NCBI GenBank assembly: GCA_029298735.1
Contig: JANSLP010000111.1
Span: forward strand, 28,010 to 92,009
From: Ophiostoma sp. CBS 140.51
Lineage: Eukaryota > Ascomycota > Sordariomycetes > Ophiostomatales > Ophiostomataceae
DNA length: 64,000 nt
Direction: 5' to 3'
Shown one piece after another: positions 10,356 to 21,470 of this stretch. Position numbers and translations under genes: made by a program. Numbering within the stretch: position 1 is the stretch's first letter; the number at the start of each line of letters is the position of its first letter. The notes under the pieces were generated by a model. It was not told the origin of the DNA. It saw only the letters and a program-made list of their open reading frames with translations, and made no database searches.

Positions 10356-11969
10356 CTACCTTGGGCTCTTGATGGCGGCACCAGCGTACGCACCGGGGAT
10401 CGGCACAGCAGCGTACTGAATCTCACCAGGCGCCACAGGCGCGTGCTGGTTGATGTTCACCGAGTGGCCCGGCGGCGGCGTTGGAGATGCCCGAGACGAC
10501 ATGGACGAGCTCGAGCGGGAGGAGTTGGAAGAGTGTGACCGCGATGGCCGGGGAGCAGGCATGGGTGCCGGGGCAGAAAAGCCAACTGCGCTCATCTTGG
10601 GCGTGGCAGAGGGTGCCTTTTGGGGAGGGGCCTGCAGTCTGAAGGAGTTGCCCGACGGGGACGAGCCGGCCGAAAGGCCAGACCGAGCAGCGAAAGCCGA
10701 CTGGGGCTCAACCAGGTTGCGACCACCGGGTGTGAATGGCACGGCAGTCTCTTCTTCCTCGACATCGCCGAGCGAGCGGTAAGCCTGGGGCGGGAAACGG
10801 GGCGATAGGGCGTACTGCGAGAACGAGGGGGACTTGGGGCCGAAGCCGGGGGTGTTGGGAGCAGACTGCGTGCGCAGCTGAGCGAGGTACAGATCGGAGC
10901 GGGCCTTGTCGCGCATGTCCATGGACTTGTGGAGCTTACGCTTCGAGTAGTAGCGGTAGAAGACGACGCTGTACAGCGTGATGCTGATGACTTCGACAAC
11001 GACCTCGATGATGATGCAAATCAGGGACCAACTCTGGAGTCGACAGACGAGAGCATAGTCGACCTTCTCAGAAAAGACCTGGGAGCGCTGGTTCTGGACG
11101 CATGACCATCCCCACATGTCCTGGTTGTTGCTGTTGTTGCGCGAGAACTGGAGGACACCGGCAGCGGCAGCCCACATACCCATACTGACAATGAACCAAC
11201 CGACGGCGAAGAGCGTGTAGTAGACAGAGACCTTCTCAGCGCGGCGGTGGCCGCCACGGCAGTAACCAATAAAGACAATAACCGAGATAGACAGCGAGAC
11301 ACAGGCGGCACCTAGAACGACCTTTTGCGGCCACGACTTGGTGTTTGTCGCCCATGGCGGGAAGTTGCTCTGTGTTGGGAGAGCCTTGGTGGCGTTGAAG
11401 ATGGAGAAGGAAGCCGAAAGCATGGATAGGACGATCAGACTGCAGCTGAAGTTGACGCCGCGGAGTGCAAACTTAGCCATCCGGACACGAGTTTTGATTT
11501 TCTAGAGAGTGTTAGCAGTTGTAATCATTCAATAAGTATTGATTAAAATTTGTTGATGTAGAAAACGTACCAGATCGCGAGCCTGCTCCTTGTCGGTCAT
11601 GGACTCTTGCTTCTCAAGAATCTGCTCTTCCCGGAATGTCGGGCTCAGAGGGTTGTCGAAGCGCCGGCCAGGCGTGCCGGGCACCTTCATGGCGCTCTTG
11701 AGTGGTGAACGGGGCGCCATGGGAATGTCGTCGTCGCCGCCCTTGCCAATGTAGCCGAAGCCAACAAAGCCAGGCTGGGAGTTGTCATCGTCCTTCTCGG
11801 GGTCGGCGAAGGGCGATTTGCCGTTGATGGGAGAGTGAACGGTGGTGGCCTCGGCGAAGCGTGGTGTCCGGGGCTGTTTGGCAAGAGACTCGGTGGAAGA
11901 GCCACTGGAAGAAGACCGCGAGCTGCTCAGTTTGAGCGCTGACGGCCGCTTTTTCTCGTCGGGGAACAT
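10356..11969 (-). CDS. Four-TM MARVEL-like membrane protein with Ser-rich cytosolic tails
   Basis: Two exons (11571-11969 and 10356-11501, intron 69 nt, GTACGT...TCTAG, phase 0) encode 514 residues. The N-terminal ~133 residues are polar, Ser/Pro/Lys-rich and probably cytosolic. Four hydrophobic segments follow at about 144-168, 194-214, 226-250 and 292-316. The first contains FSCSLIVLSMLSASFSIF and the last CIIIEVVVEVISITLYSVVF. The TM2-TM3 connector is basic (CRGGHRRAEK). The TM3-TM4 loop carries two Cys (WGWSCVQ and ALVCRL). The C-terminal ~200 residues are low-complexity Ser/Pro/Ala. The four-helix layout fits fungal MARVEL-like proteins, but I recognise no specific orthologue and assign no function. 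The upstream exon is included because splice phase, donor and acceptor agree. Confidence 0.75.
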
Positions 11970-14900
11970 GACGAGGCTGGATTTTTTTGGTTGTGTGAGT
12001 ATATAAGATCGACTGTGGGTTGTATGTGCTGCAAGAGGAACAATAGGACGAAGTGAAGAGTTGATGTTGAGGCGGACAACACGAAAGAGATATGTCTTCC
12101 GTATTATACAGTCAAGTCGTTTTGTGAATAAGAGCAAACACAGTTTGATCCAAGCACAGGATGAAAATGAGAAACAGGGAAATTCCAACAGAGACCAGCT
12201 GTCGAAGGAAAGGAGGAAAAGAAAAAGAAAGAGATCAATCTTTGTCCGAACGGCTGGGAAGACGGGCTATTATCAATTTGTTGCCGCCCAGTTCTCTCGA
12301 TTCACATATGTGGACGACGAGTAGCACAGAGGGAATGGGGAGAGGGGACTTGACTGGGTGTGGCGGGTAGCAAAAAGAGAGGGGGAAAGGTGGAGGGAAA
12401 GCTGTCGGACATACTTTTGTCAACGCGCGACCAGGGTCGATGGTGTGTTAGTGAATCTCTAAAAGTCCCTGCTGCGAAGCTGATAGGACGCAGCTGTCTT
12501 GGGCGTTCCAATGAGAATCGGGCCTCGATGTTGACGGATTTAGACGCCCGCTCTCTGAAGCAGGTCTTGTATGCGGTGGCGCCGGGTCGAGGTCGTGGGC
12601 GTCTACAGAGTGGCCAGTGAGGCCTGGCCGGCGCGAGGAGAGATGAGAGGGAGTTTGTGAATGGGTCCTGATCTCCGTTCTTTTTGTCTGAGCTGGTCCA
12701 ATCTTGTGTCGAAAGGAAGACGGTGGTCAAGGGATATCAACGAGTAGCAAAAGGGCGAGCTGTATGTAAAGACTCGATACAAACAAGAAATACGAGGAGG
12801 AGAAGCAAAAGAAGAATCAAATTCAAGAGAGGAGGGGAAGGTGGGCGAGGCGGGAAACAAAAGGAAACGCAGCAAAGAGGAACATGAGGAACACTCGTTT
12901 CTCGAGCGGGATCGACTCCCACCCAACGCAGGTGGTAATGCCCTCAACTGTGACAGACGGGCTTCCATCTTACAGCCGACCGACTCTGCACATGGAATGA
13001 GAGCGCATGTGTAGGAGTATGAGAGACAAAGACACACGAATAGGGAAAGACGGGGACCGAACAACCTTCTTCTGTAAGTGTATTAGTCTCAGTCGCCGGC
13101 CGCCCCCATGTACCAGAGAAGGACGGGAGGAGCGCACCGTTCTCCAAGAAACATGCAGGCAAGAAAACACACAGAGCCTTTTGAAGAACACACTCGCATG
13201 GTGCAGAGTGATATTGGGGGGACACATGCTCGCACGGTCTTGGCGCCCACCATGGTGACTCTGACTTCTCTTTTCCCCTTTGTAGCTGAGCCAGACACCC
13301 TCTTGTTCACCAAGGCGGCAGAAGAATATTGACATCCTGGTTGCCTGCATTTCCAGCTGCTCGACATCGCGGTCAGCTCTGTCATTCTCTCTCTCATTTT
13401 CAGCAATCAAACAAGGAAGAAAAAGAATAGCGAAGAGAGAAATGTGTTTTCTGAAGCGCTTCGTGCCCTGAAAGTCGAAAGGCATGTCGCAAAACGAGAG
13501 TGAAGAAGAGGGACGAGTGATGTGTGGTCGGCAGGTGGACAAAGGGATGTGGGGAGCGAGGTCGGTCGGCGCCCAATGCAGCAATATGGTTGGGCGAGCC
13601 ATGAACTAACCCCCGGCCCTTCCCTTTTTCGCAAATGCTTTTTTGGTTACATTCTGTTGCCGTTGCAGGGATCCACCCATCCTGGCTGCGATCTCGACGC
13701 TCTGATAGGTGTGCCGTGCATGGCAGGGGGCTGGACGAAGAGCAGTGACAGCCAATGAGCTGTGCAGCTGATGTGACGAGCGCCCATCGTGCAGTGTGGG
13801 CGGCAAGACGCTGCGGAGAGCTCGTCAGAGCGGTCTGGTCTATGTCTGTCTTTTGCACATCACAGAAATGCCCTCTTGCCCTTTTGGTTTTTGGCCTGGC
13901 CCTGTCGCCCACTCTGTGATCACTTCCTGGCTCGATGCTGTGTTCTTCATGGCGCCGCTTCTTCGCGCCGGCTGTCGACGCACCAAATGTTCCGGGCCTG
14001 AAACGGGCCGCATTAGTGTCAATGACGGCAACGTGATAGCACAAGGGCTTTGAGCGCAAATGTGCGACTCTGTGTGTGGTTTCTTTGCCCATGTGTTCCG
14101 ATTGTCAGTATCTTCTTACTGTTGTTTCCCGCTGTTGCTCGAGCTCTTTGCCAGTGTTCTTGCAATACTCGAATACTCGATATCTCTCACTCGGATTGTT
14201 ACCCGCCTCCCACTCGTGTCTTCTTTTCTTTTTTTAGTCCCGTCACTTTCCCTCGCGTCGCGACGGGTGTGACGGCTCAAATGCTCTCATTCCATTTAGA
14301 CGGTGAGCTGATTGGGGTGTCTTGTAGCTCTTGAAACTTTGAAAGTGAAGGTGGTTGGTCTGGGCGTCTCGTCGTCACGAAATGGCGTTCAATCACAGAC
14401 TCGCTGGCGGGATAGATCACCAGCCGTGAGTGGGATCTCGGGTTAATACTCATAAAAGTTGTCGATAAAGTTTGAAAACTTGTCGACCTGCCCGCCACCT
14501 CGTGGCTCCTGTGGCTGCTGTGTCGCCCCAACCGCTGCCTCGTGAGAGGCGGTAGATGTCGTACATGCATCTCTCGATCCTGTGAAGGATTGCGGATTTA
14601 GAATTGTGAATTGCACCGAGGGAAAATGGGAGAATAGAAGAGCTGAAGGCAAATGGACTGACAATGTGACAAAAAGGGATATTCAGCGCCAGAATAGATT
14701 AAACGAAAGTGCCTGTTGGAGGGCGTGCCCGCTGTCTGGTTCGCCAACGGGCGATCATAGGATGGGCTGTCCCGCCTCTTGACAATGACAATAGGCCGTG
14801 GGCGATATGATGCCCCTGTTCGAGAGTCCCATAGAATGGGCGGTCGACCGGGGAAGAATGATGTGGACTTTGCTTTCTGGATGGTCAATTTGTAAGAATT

Positions 14901-16553
14901 ATTTTTTAAGAGAGAGGAAGGCAGAGAAGCAGGGGCTAAAATGCTACGTGTGTGTGCGCGCACGCGGAACAATTGTTTCTTGTTTCGTTCCTTCCCTCTC
15001 TTTTGATTCTATATTATGATTGTGTGTCGCTCCTACCGTTAAAAAGCGATATCAAAGCGCTTACAGGTCTCGGGACGGCAGGTGCATCCCAGGACGAGCG
15101 CGTTGTATTGCATCACTGTTTCCGCGTCGTGTCACTCTGCCCCTTTTGGACGCGTAAAGAGCTTCGGAAAGTGCAATACAGAGCACAAGGCATCTATTTG
15201 TCAACCTTTCAATACCGTCATAATTCTCATGATCTTCGCGATATATTTCCAGCACACCACTTATACCACTCACCCCACTGTATTGTTCCCTATCACACGG
15301 ACTCCAGCTGTTATTTTTAGCCTTTTCTGTACGCTCGAACCCCAAATGCGCTAGTAAGAGCGGGACCTACGGTGTAGTACAGCGGGCGAGTTTCTCTCGG
15401 GATCGCCACTTGCACTTGCCTTATCTACCGTGCTCGAATATCAGAAGGTCATGGCGATGGACTTGGTCGCTTCCTCTTTGGGCAACATTGTTCTTTCCTT
15501 CCGTGGATCGTGACGAAGAATCTTGTTTCACTGGATCAAAAGATGCTGCAGCCAGCCTTCCATCGCTGGCCGCCTTCGCTTATGCTCTTTTTTTACGACG
15601 TCTTTGCCGTATCGCAGCATACATGCCGTCTTCATTTATCCAAAACATATTCACCGCCAAAGATTATTAAGAAAAAGAAGAAAGTAAAGATATCAAGGAC
15701 ATCGTTTTGTGTAAGATACTGTTTGCTCTCTAAGGGTTTCATCCCAAAGAACATAATGAAGGTCACGTGCAGCACATCAGGTGTGACTTATTCAACTTAC
15801 AGAAACTGGACTTACAGAAACTGGACAAGCATCTCGTGAAGAAACGAAATTATGCCGTCTGATAAACCAATTTGTGACTATGAGCAAACATGTGTAAAGA
15901 GTGACAGGCTCGATGGCGCTTGTTTGTATCCCACACTTAAGTACGGAAGTAAAAGTCACGTGCTTCAGAAGGACGTGGCTAAACAGCCCATCCTACTCAA
16001 CCGTGGCGTAGAAGGTAAACATCACGATGTAGAAAGGTGAAGAAAGCTCTAAAGGCAAATTCCAAAATTCCAAAATCAATTCTCTGCACATATGAAAACG
16101 GAATTTACCCATTGTCCATTGACAGCATTGATGGAAGCTTCCCGGTGCCTGTGGTCGCCGCCCTAGCTCTGCCATTGCCACATACATAAGTCTTATCTTA
16201 TCGGTCCCAATTCGGACTAGCGTCGAGTCACATCTCGCCGCCCGCCAAACCCCACCATCTTTGCGCTGCACACGAATTTTTAACCTGCTATGGGCGAAAA
16301 AATAAAACACGGTTAACGAACTATCACGACGACCCCCTCCTAGCCTCGCCTGCCCACCGAAGAGGACAATTTATTCGCGATTTTTGGTATGTGGGATCCC
16401 TACTTCTTATGGACCCCCTCTCTCCAACTACTGGTGTCTGGATCTATTTCTAACTCTTCTCCCCCCCCCACAGAAAACAACATACCCCCTTTCAATATCA
16501 TCACATCATCATCATCCCCCTCGCATCACACGATATTACAGAGAAACGCGAAC
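11970..16553. other. 4.6 kb interval without a recognisable gene (divergent MARVEL-like / eIF2-gamma)
   Basis: This is the longest gap in the window. From about 12000 to 14300 the minus strand is pyrimidine-rich and has several open frames, for example 13400-14092 and 12970-13602. Their translations are Ser/His/Arg-rich without domain character and lack the third-position G/C bias of the genes nearby. I read this as promoter and long leader of the MARVEL-like gene, or a non-coding transcript. The right end holds the eIF2-gamma promoter and a CT-rich leader (about 16440-16540), with CACGTG cores near 15764 and 15956. A 15-bp unit is tandemly duplicated at 15795-15824. Confidence 0.45.
15795..15824 (+). 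repeat. Two-copy tandem repeat, 15-bp unit
   Basis: The unit ACTTACAGAAACTGG occurs twice head to tail with no mismatch (15795-15809 and 15810-15824). It lies in non-coding DNA 730 bp upstream of eIF2-gamma. Confidence 0.8.
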
Positions 16554-18183
16554 ATGGCGTCCAACGGCGACAAATACGACCCCGAGGTGGAGTCGGACTC
16601 CGACTCAAACCCTGGCTCCCCCGGCCTCGACCCTCAGGATGCTTCCGACAACGAGATCGATGAGAAGCCCCTTAAGTCGGCTATGAAGAAGTCGCACGCC
16701 CCCATCCCCGACCCGACCGTCGCCAAGCCGTACCTGCCGCCACAGACCGACCCCAAGGACCTGGACGTTAGCACGCTGTCTCCCCTGACGCCCGAGATTA
16801 TTGCGCGGCAAGCCACCGTCAACATCGGCACCATCGGCCATGTGGCGCACGGCAAGTCGACCGTCGTCAAGGCCATTTCCGGTGTGCAAACGATTCGTTT
16901 CAAGAACGAGCTGATCCGCAACATTACCATCAAGCTGGGTTACGCCAACGCCAAGATCTACAAGTGCGACAACCAGGAGTGCCCGCGGCCAACGTGCTAC
17001 CGCAGCTACAAGAGCGACAAGGAGGTTGACCCACCGTGTGAGCGCGAGGGCTGCTCCGGTACCTACCGCCTGCTGCGCCATGTGTCGTTTGTCGACTGCC
17101 CCGGTCACGATATTCTCATGAGCACCATGTTGTCGGGCGCCGCCGTCATGGACGCCGCCCTGCTGCTGATTGCCGGCAACGAAGCCTGCCCCCAGCCCCA
17201 GACCTCGGAGCATCTGGCTGCCATCCAGATCATGAAGCTCGACAAGGTCATTATCCTGCAGAACAAGGTCGATCTGATGCGCGAGGAGACGGCCCAGCAG
17301 CACCACGAGTCGATCCTCAAGTTTATCCGTGGCACCGTCGCCGCCAAGTCGCCCATTGTGCCCATCTCCGCCCAGCTCAAGATCAACATTGATGCCGTGC
17401 TCGACAACCTCGTCAACAGCATTCCCGTCCCGCCGCGTGACTTCACCATGGACCCGCAGATGATTGTTATCCGCTCGTTCGATGTCAACAAGCCCGGTTC
17501 CGAGGTCGACGACCTCAAGGGTGGTGTCGCTGGTGGTTCCATTCTGCACGGTGTGCTCAAGCTCGGCGACGAGATTGAGATCCGCCCTGGTCTGGTCACC
17601 CGTGACGATGCCGGCAACCTCAACTGCACGCCCATCTTCTCGCGCATCGTGTCGCTTAACTCCGAGTCCAACGACCTCAAGTACGCTGTGCCTGGTGGTC
17701 TGATTGGTGTTGGTACCCACATTGACCCCACGCTGTGCCGTGCGGATCGTCTTGTCGGTTTCGTGCTGGGTCTCAAGGGCCGCCTGCCCGACATCTACAG
17801 CGAGATTGAGGTCAACTTCTACCTGCTGCGGCGACTGCTCGGTGTGCGGACGGCCGACGGCAAGCAGGCCAAGGTGGAGAAGCTGTCGAAGAACGAGGCC
17901 ATCATGGTCAACATTGGCTCGACGTCGACGGGAGCCAAGGTTGCCGCCATCAAGAACGATGCCGCCAAGCTGGTGCTGACGAGCCCTACCTGCACAAACA
18001 TTGGCGAGAAGGTTGCGCTGTCCCGGCGTATCGACAAGCACTGGCGTCTTATTGGCTGGGCTACCATCACTGCGTACGTTTTGCACTCCCTCACCCCCAT
18101 TCTAATCTTGCTTTCTCTTCAGATTTTTATAGAACATACTAACATGCTACAGTGGTGTTGTTCTGGAGCCGACGATGCCGTAA
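16554..18183 (+). CDS. GCD11: Translation initiation factor eIF2 subunit gamma
   Basis: Two exons (16554-18073 and 18153-18183, intron 79 nt) encode 516 residues. The GTPase domain has the P-loop GHVAHGKST (95-103), DCPGH (181-185) and NKVD near 237. The zinc-ribbon insertion typical of eIF2-gamma is present, with CDNQECPRPTCYR and PPCEREGCSGTYR (Cys138, 143, 162, 167). Beta-barrel domains II and III follow (VIRSFDVNKPGSEVDDLKGG and LLRRLLGVRTADGKQAK). eIF2-gamma binds GTP and initiator Met-tRNA and is the core of the ternary complex. The unspliced frame runs past the donor into AT-rich sequence. The last exon of 10 residues supplies the expected beta-strand end (AGVVLEPTMP, then TAA). A frame upstream of 16554 opens at a non-consensus position and is ignored. 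LAA2 converges from the right. Confidence 0.95.
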
Positions 18184-18611
18184 GGAGGAGGTTAGACCAA
18201 GGAAAATGGAAACTGGTGGATTGGACGGAACATAGGGAATTAACGCAAAACAACACGAGCCAAACAAATAGTAGACGGGCAGGAAAAAAGCGTTGCTATT
18301 GGGATATTTTGCTGCTGGGCAAGCGGGGGTACAGCGATATCGACTGTTTGTCCCCTTTCCTAGCTCATGTAGATGATACGCAAATGAGAAAATTTGACAC
18401 CAAAATATGTGATGCATACAAACATGTAAATTTGTGTGTTTATTCGTGTTATATATATCGTACTATAGTATTTGTGGTATTCATAATAACCTAGTATTAA
18501 GTTGTACTATATCATTCGCTCTAGTAAATATGTCCGGCATCATGTTTGATATTTTATTTTTGTCATGTCAAGAGAAACGTAGTCCTCGTCCTCCCACCTC
18601 TTGCACGTCTC
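18184..18611. other. Convergent 3' region between eIF2-gamma and LAA2-like
   Basis: AT-rich, with ATATATA-type stretches around 18430-18500. It fits two facing 3' UTRs. No gene seen. Confidence 0.5.
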
Positions 18612-20517
18612 TCACTTGCGCGTCTTTCGGGCGTGGGCGACCAGGCTCTCAATCACACCCTCAAACGCCTCACGGTCACCAATTTTCTCGTCAGTCCGCT
18701 TCGTCCAGTATTCCAGCACATCATTAGCAGCGACCTCCAGCGATGTTAACCGCTTGACGTGAGCCTGGAGCTCATCGTCTGTCATACCATCGAGAGCCTC
18801 ATCTGTGGTCTTGCACAGCTGCTGGCCGGCCACAAGATCCAAATCAGGCGGCGGTGGCGGGCCTTTCCGCTTGCGTGATGAAGAGGAGGGCTTCCCTTGG
18901 GAGTCGACGCTTGAGTTGGACCCGTTCGCTCCCGACTGCTTCAGCCGTGCTACGCTGTTATTAGCTGCTGCGGATGAACCATCTTTGGCTACTGCTCCGG
19001 TGTTTGACCGGCTGTCCGACGATGTACGTGGTGAGTCAGTACGGTGGACAGATAGTGATGGTAGAATCAGCTTCTTTTGTTTTGACGCCGGCAGGATCTC
19101 GTCCAGATCGACTGGCACACCGAGACTGACAAGGAAGAGGCGCCGAATGCGGCTGCGGATCCAGTCTGGCGGCTGCAATGGCGGTGGCGCCACCAGCTGT
19201 GACCAGAGAGATGCGCTTCGTGGTGTCAAAAAGATGGAGTTACTGAGTGGAGGTGGTGTGGGGAGTGAGTCGTCTGGTTGGTAGAGTCCGTTCAGGTAGG
19301 GGGCAGTGGTCTTGAGGATGTCGTCTGCGTCGAGCTCCTCAAAATCAGGGATGGGGAAGGCGAGTGGTGGTGGTGCAGCCTGTGTTGGTTGTGCTGGGGG
19401 TTGTGACGGTGCTGCTGCTGCTGTTGCCGGCGGCGGTTCTTGAAAGCCATCGTCAAAGTCACCAAAGTCCTCGTCATCACCGCCACCTTCTTCGAACTCG
19501 TCAAAGTCGTCGCCGAAATCGTTGTCTTCGTCTCCGTTCTCGTCTCCGTTCTCGTCCCCTTCGTCCTCCTCAGCTTCTTCCGCAGCATATGCTACAGCCG
19601 GCGTGCCTGCACTACGCGGCTCTTGGGGAGAACTAGGGTCTGAGCTGTTTAAAGCAGGAGATGATATTGGTGCTTCAACTACGGCAAAGAGAAAACTGTC
19701 AATAAAACAAGAGGACACACAAATAAGGAGAAAGAAATAAATCACGAGGGGGCACTGCCAGTGTGTGAAACAGGCAGCGGGGTAGTGAGTAAGAATGAGC
19801 AAGGAGAGAGGGGCAGTGATGGATGAGCAAGAAAGCAAAGAAAGCAAGAAACAGCGAGAGACACAGGAAGGGAAACCCAACGTCCTCTAGGCATTCGTAC
19901 CAGTAGTGCCAGCGATATCCAGCGTACCGTCCGCCTTCACGACCAAGTCCGGCACAGGATCCGCCTCGTGCTTCTTCCCGTCGGGCGTCTTGGCGCCGTC
20001 ACCGTCGGCCGACTCCTCCAAAACCGTCGTAGGGATGGGCTTGCCGCCAGGCGTTGTAGGACGGTCGGGCAAGTCTGCGGTAGCAGAGCTGTCGCTCGCC
20101 TCGGCGCCGTCGCCGTCGGCGATCACAGCAATCTCGTCCGGTTCAGCATCACCCTCCCGCAGGCGGTAGGCATCGGTGCCCGGGACTTCGCCGTACGAGG
20201 GCTCGTCGCTGACCTTCTCGACCCGCGTCCGCGGGATAGGCGAGGCCCGTGACGACTCGTTTGGGATCGAGTGGGCATCGGAGAAGTGGTCGTCGGACTC
20301 GGAGTCTGCTGTTGCATCTGTCAGCAAGCTGTCCCCTGTTTTCTGCTGTGCATATCCATCCCCCCATGTCGTCTCTTTCCCCGCTCCTCCAATCATCAAG
20401 TCTCTTGATATCCCTCATCCCCTCCTTCGTATTCGTCGACGTACCCAGCTCATGAGCTCCTGGATCCTCCGTATGGGTGCGCTCCGGGGGCGACAGGCTG
20501 TTCCGTCGGCTCGACAT
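18612..20517 (-). CDS. LAA2: LAA2-like AP-1 clathrin-adaptor accessory protein
   Basis: Three exons (20445-20517, 19901-20305, 18612-19678) encode 514 residues. The start is MSSRRNSLSPPERTHTED. Exon 2 supplies an acidic Ser-rich stretch (DSESDDHFSDAHSI) like other members of this fungal family. Exon 3 carries acidic phenylalanine motifs (FGDDFDEFEEGG and DFGDFDDGFQEP), which in Laa2 bind the gamma-ear of AP-1. A conserved part follows (DDILKTTAPYLNGLYQPD and PPDWIRSRIRRLFLVSLGVP), then a C-terminal helical tail. Laa2 with Laa1 helps AP-1 vesicle coats at the trans-Golgi network and endosomes. The assignment rests on the FxxF motifs and overall layout and is less certain than the housekeeping enzymes. 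Without splicing, exon 3 would start with a hydrophobic segment that is really intron. NSP1 diverges on the other side. Confidence 0.7.
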
Positions 20518-21470
20518 GATTCTGGCGGGCTCGGTAGTCGAAAAAAACAGCCGAAACGGATGTTGATAGTTCGTAGAAGAAGAGAGCCAGGTGAAGACAC
20601 TCTGGAATCGAAAAGAGAGGTAGAGATGGGCCAGCCACCAGCGAAAGAGACGCGGGGTTGCGCCAAATCAAGTCACGGCCGCTTGTGCAATGGCTGGAGG
20701 TACCGTATCACCAAGAGGAATGGCCGTGTCGACAGACAAGTGTTGGGATTGTATCAAAAAAGCGAAACAACTTGGCGAGAGAGTCGGGATCGAGATCGCC
20801 TGTCTGTTTGGGAGTGGTAGTTATTACGAGGAGAGCAGGAGCAACTGTTACGGTGCTTGAGTGTGTGGTCTGGCCCCTCTGGGCATAGCGCACTAGTCAG
20901 GTAAGCGGTCTGGCAAACAGAGAAAAGCGGGTCCTTCCCTCTCAGCACCCAAAGCACAAAAGGCTGGCAGGCAGGTCGCCCTGGCGCCGTTCTTTCCCCC
21001 GATGCGGCGCGACTAGGCCTGCCTTTCTGTTGGCTGTGGCAGGGAGCTTTTGTTGTCGCGTTAAATCGTTTTTTATTTTGCTATTTTTTGTTGTCAGGTC
21101 CCAAAAGCTCTCGCAACGACGACCAACCTCCCAACATCTCAACCACCATTCACCAGGAGAGCTCAATATTTTCGTTATTGGACCTCCATTGATCGAATCG
21201 ACCATTTTGACTTCGATCTACTCGCATATCTGTCGGGAAAGGTTTGTCTTTTTTTTTTTGAGATCAACGCGCGATTCTATCACGATCCTCGAGATTTCTA
21301 ACAGCTTCGATTCAGCTTTCCATCTCGACAGCCTTGCCTCGATAACTCTTTCGGTAGGCTCCTATCGTCTCTGCAAAGCGGATTTCGACATAGATAGGGT
21401 GGCCCATCACCCATCTTCGACGACGACCATCGAGTGACGAACTACTCACGACATATCACCAACCTCGATC
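20518..21470. promoter_or_regulatory. Divergent LAA2-like/NSP1 intergenic region
   Basis: About 950 bp shared by two divergent genes. The NSP1 side (about 21060-21470) is T- and CT-rich, as in a leader. No gene seen. Confidence 0.45.

Noticed and set aside
12603..14092. Overlapping minus-strand frames of 150-230 codons
   Set aside because: No codon bias, no domain-like segments, and mutually overlapping frames. They look like leader or promoter DNA.
16605..18086. 493-codon minus-strand frame over eIF2-gamma
   Set aside because: Antisense shadow of a strongly codon-biased gene. It has no domain character.
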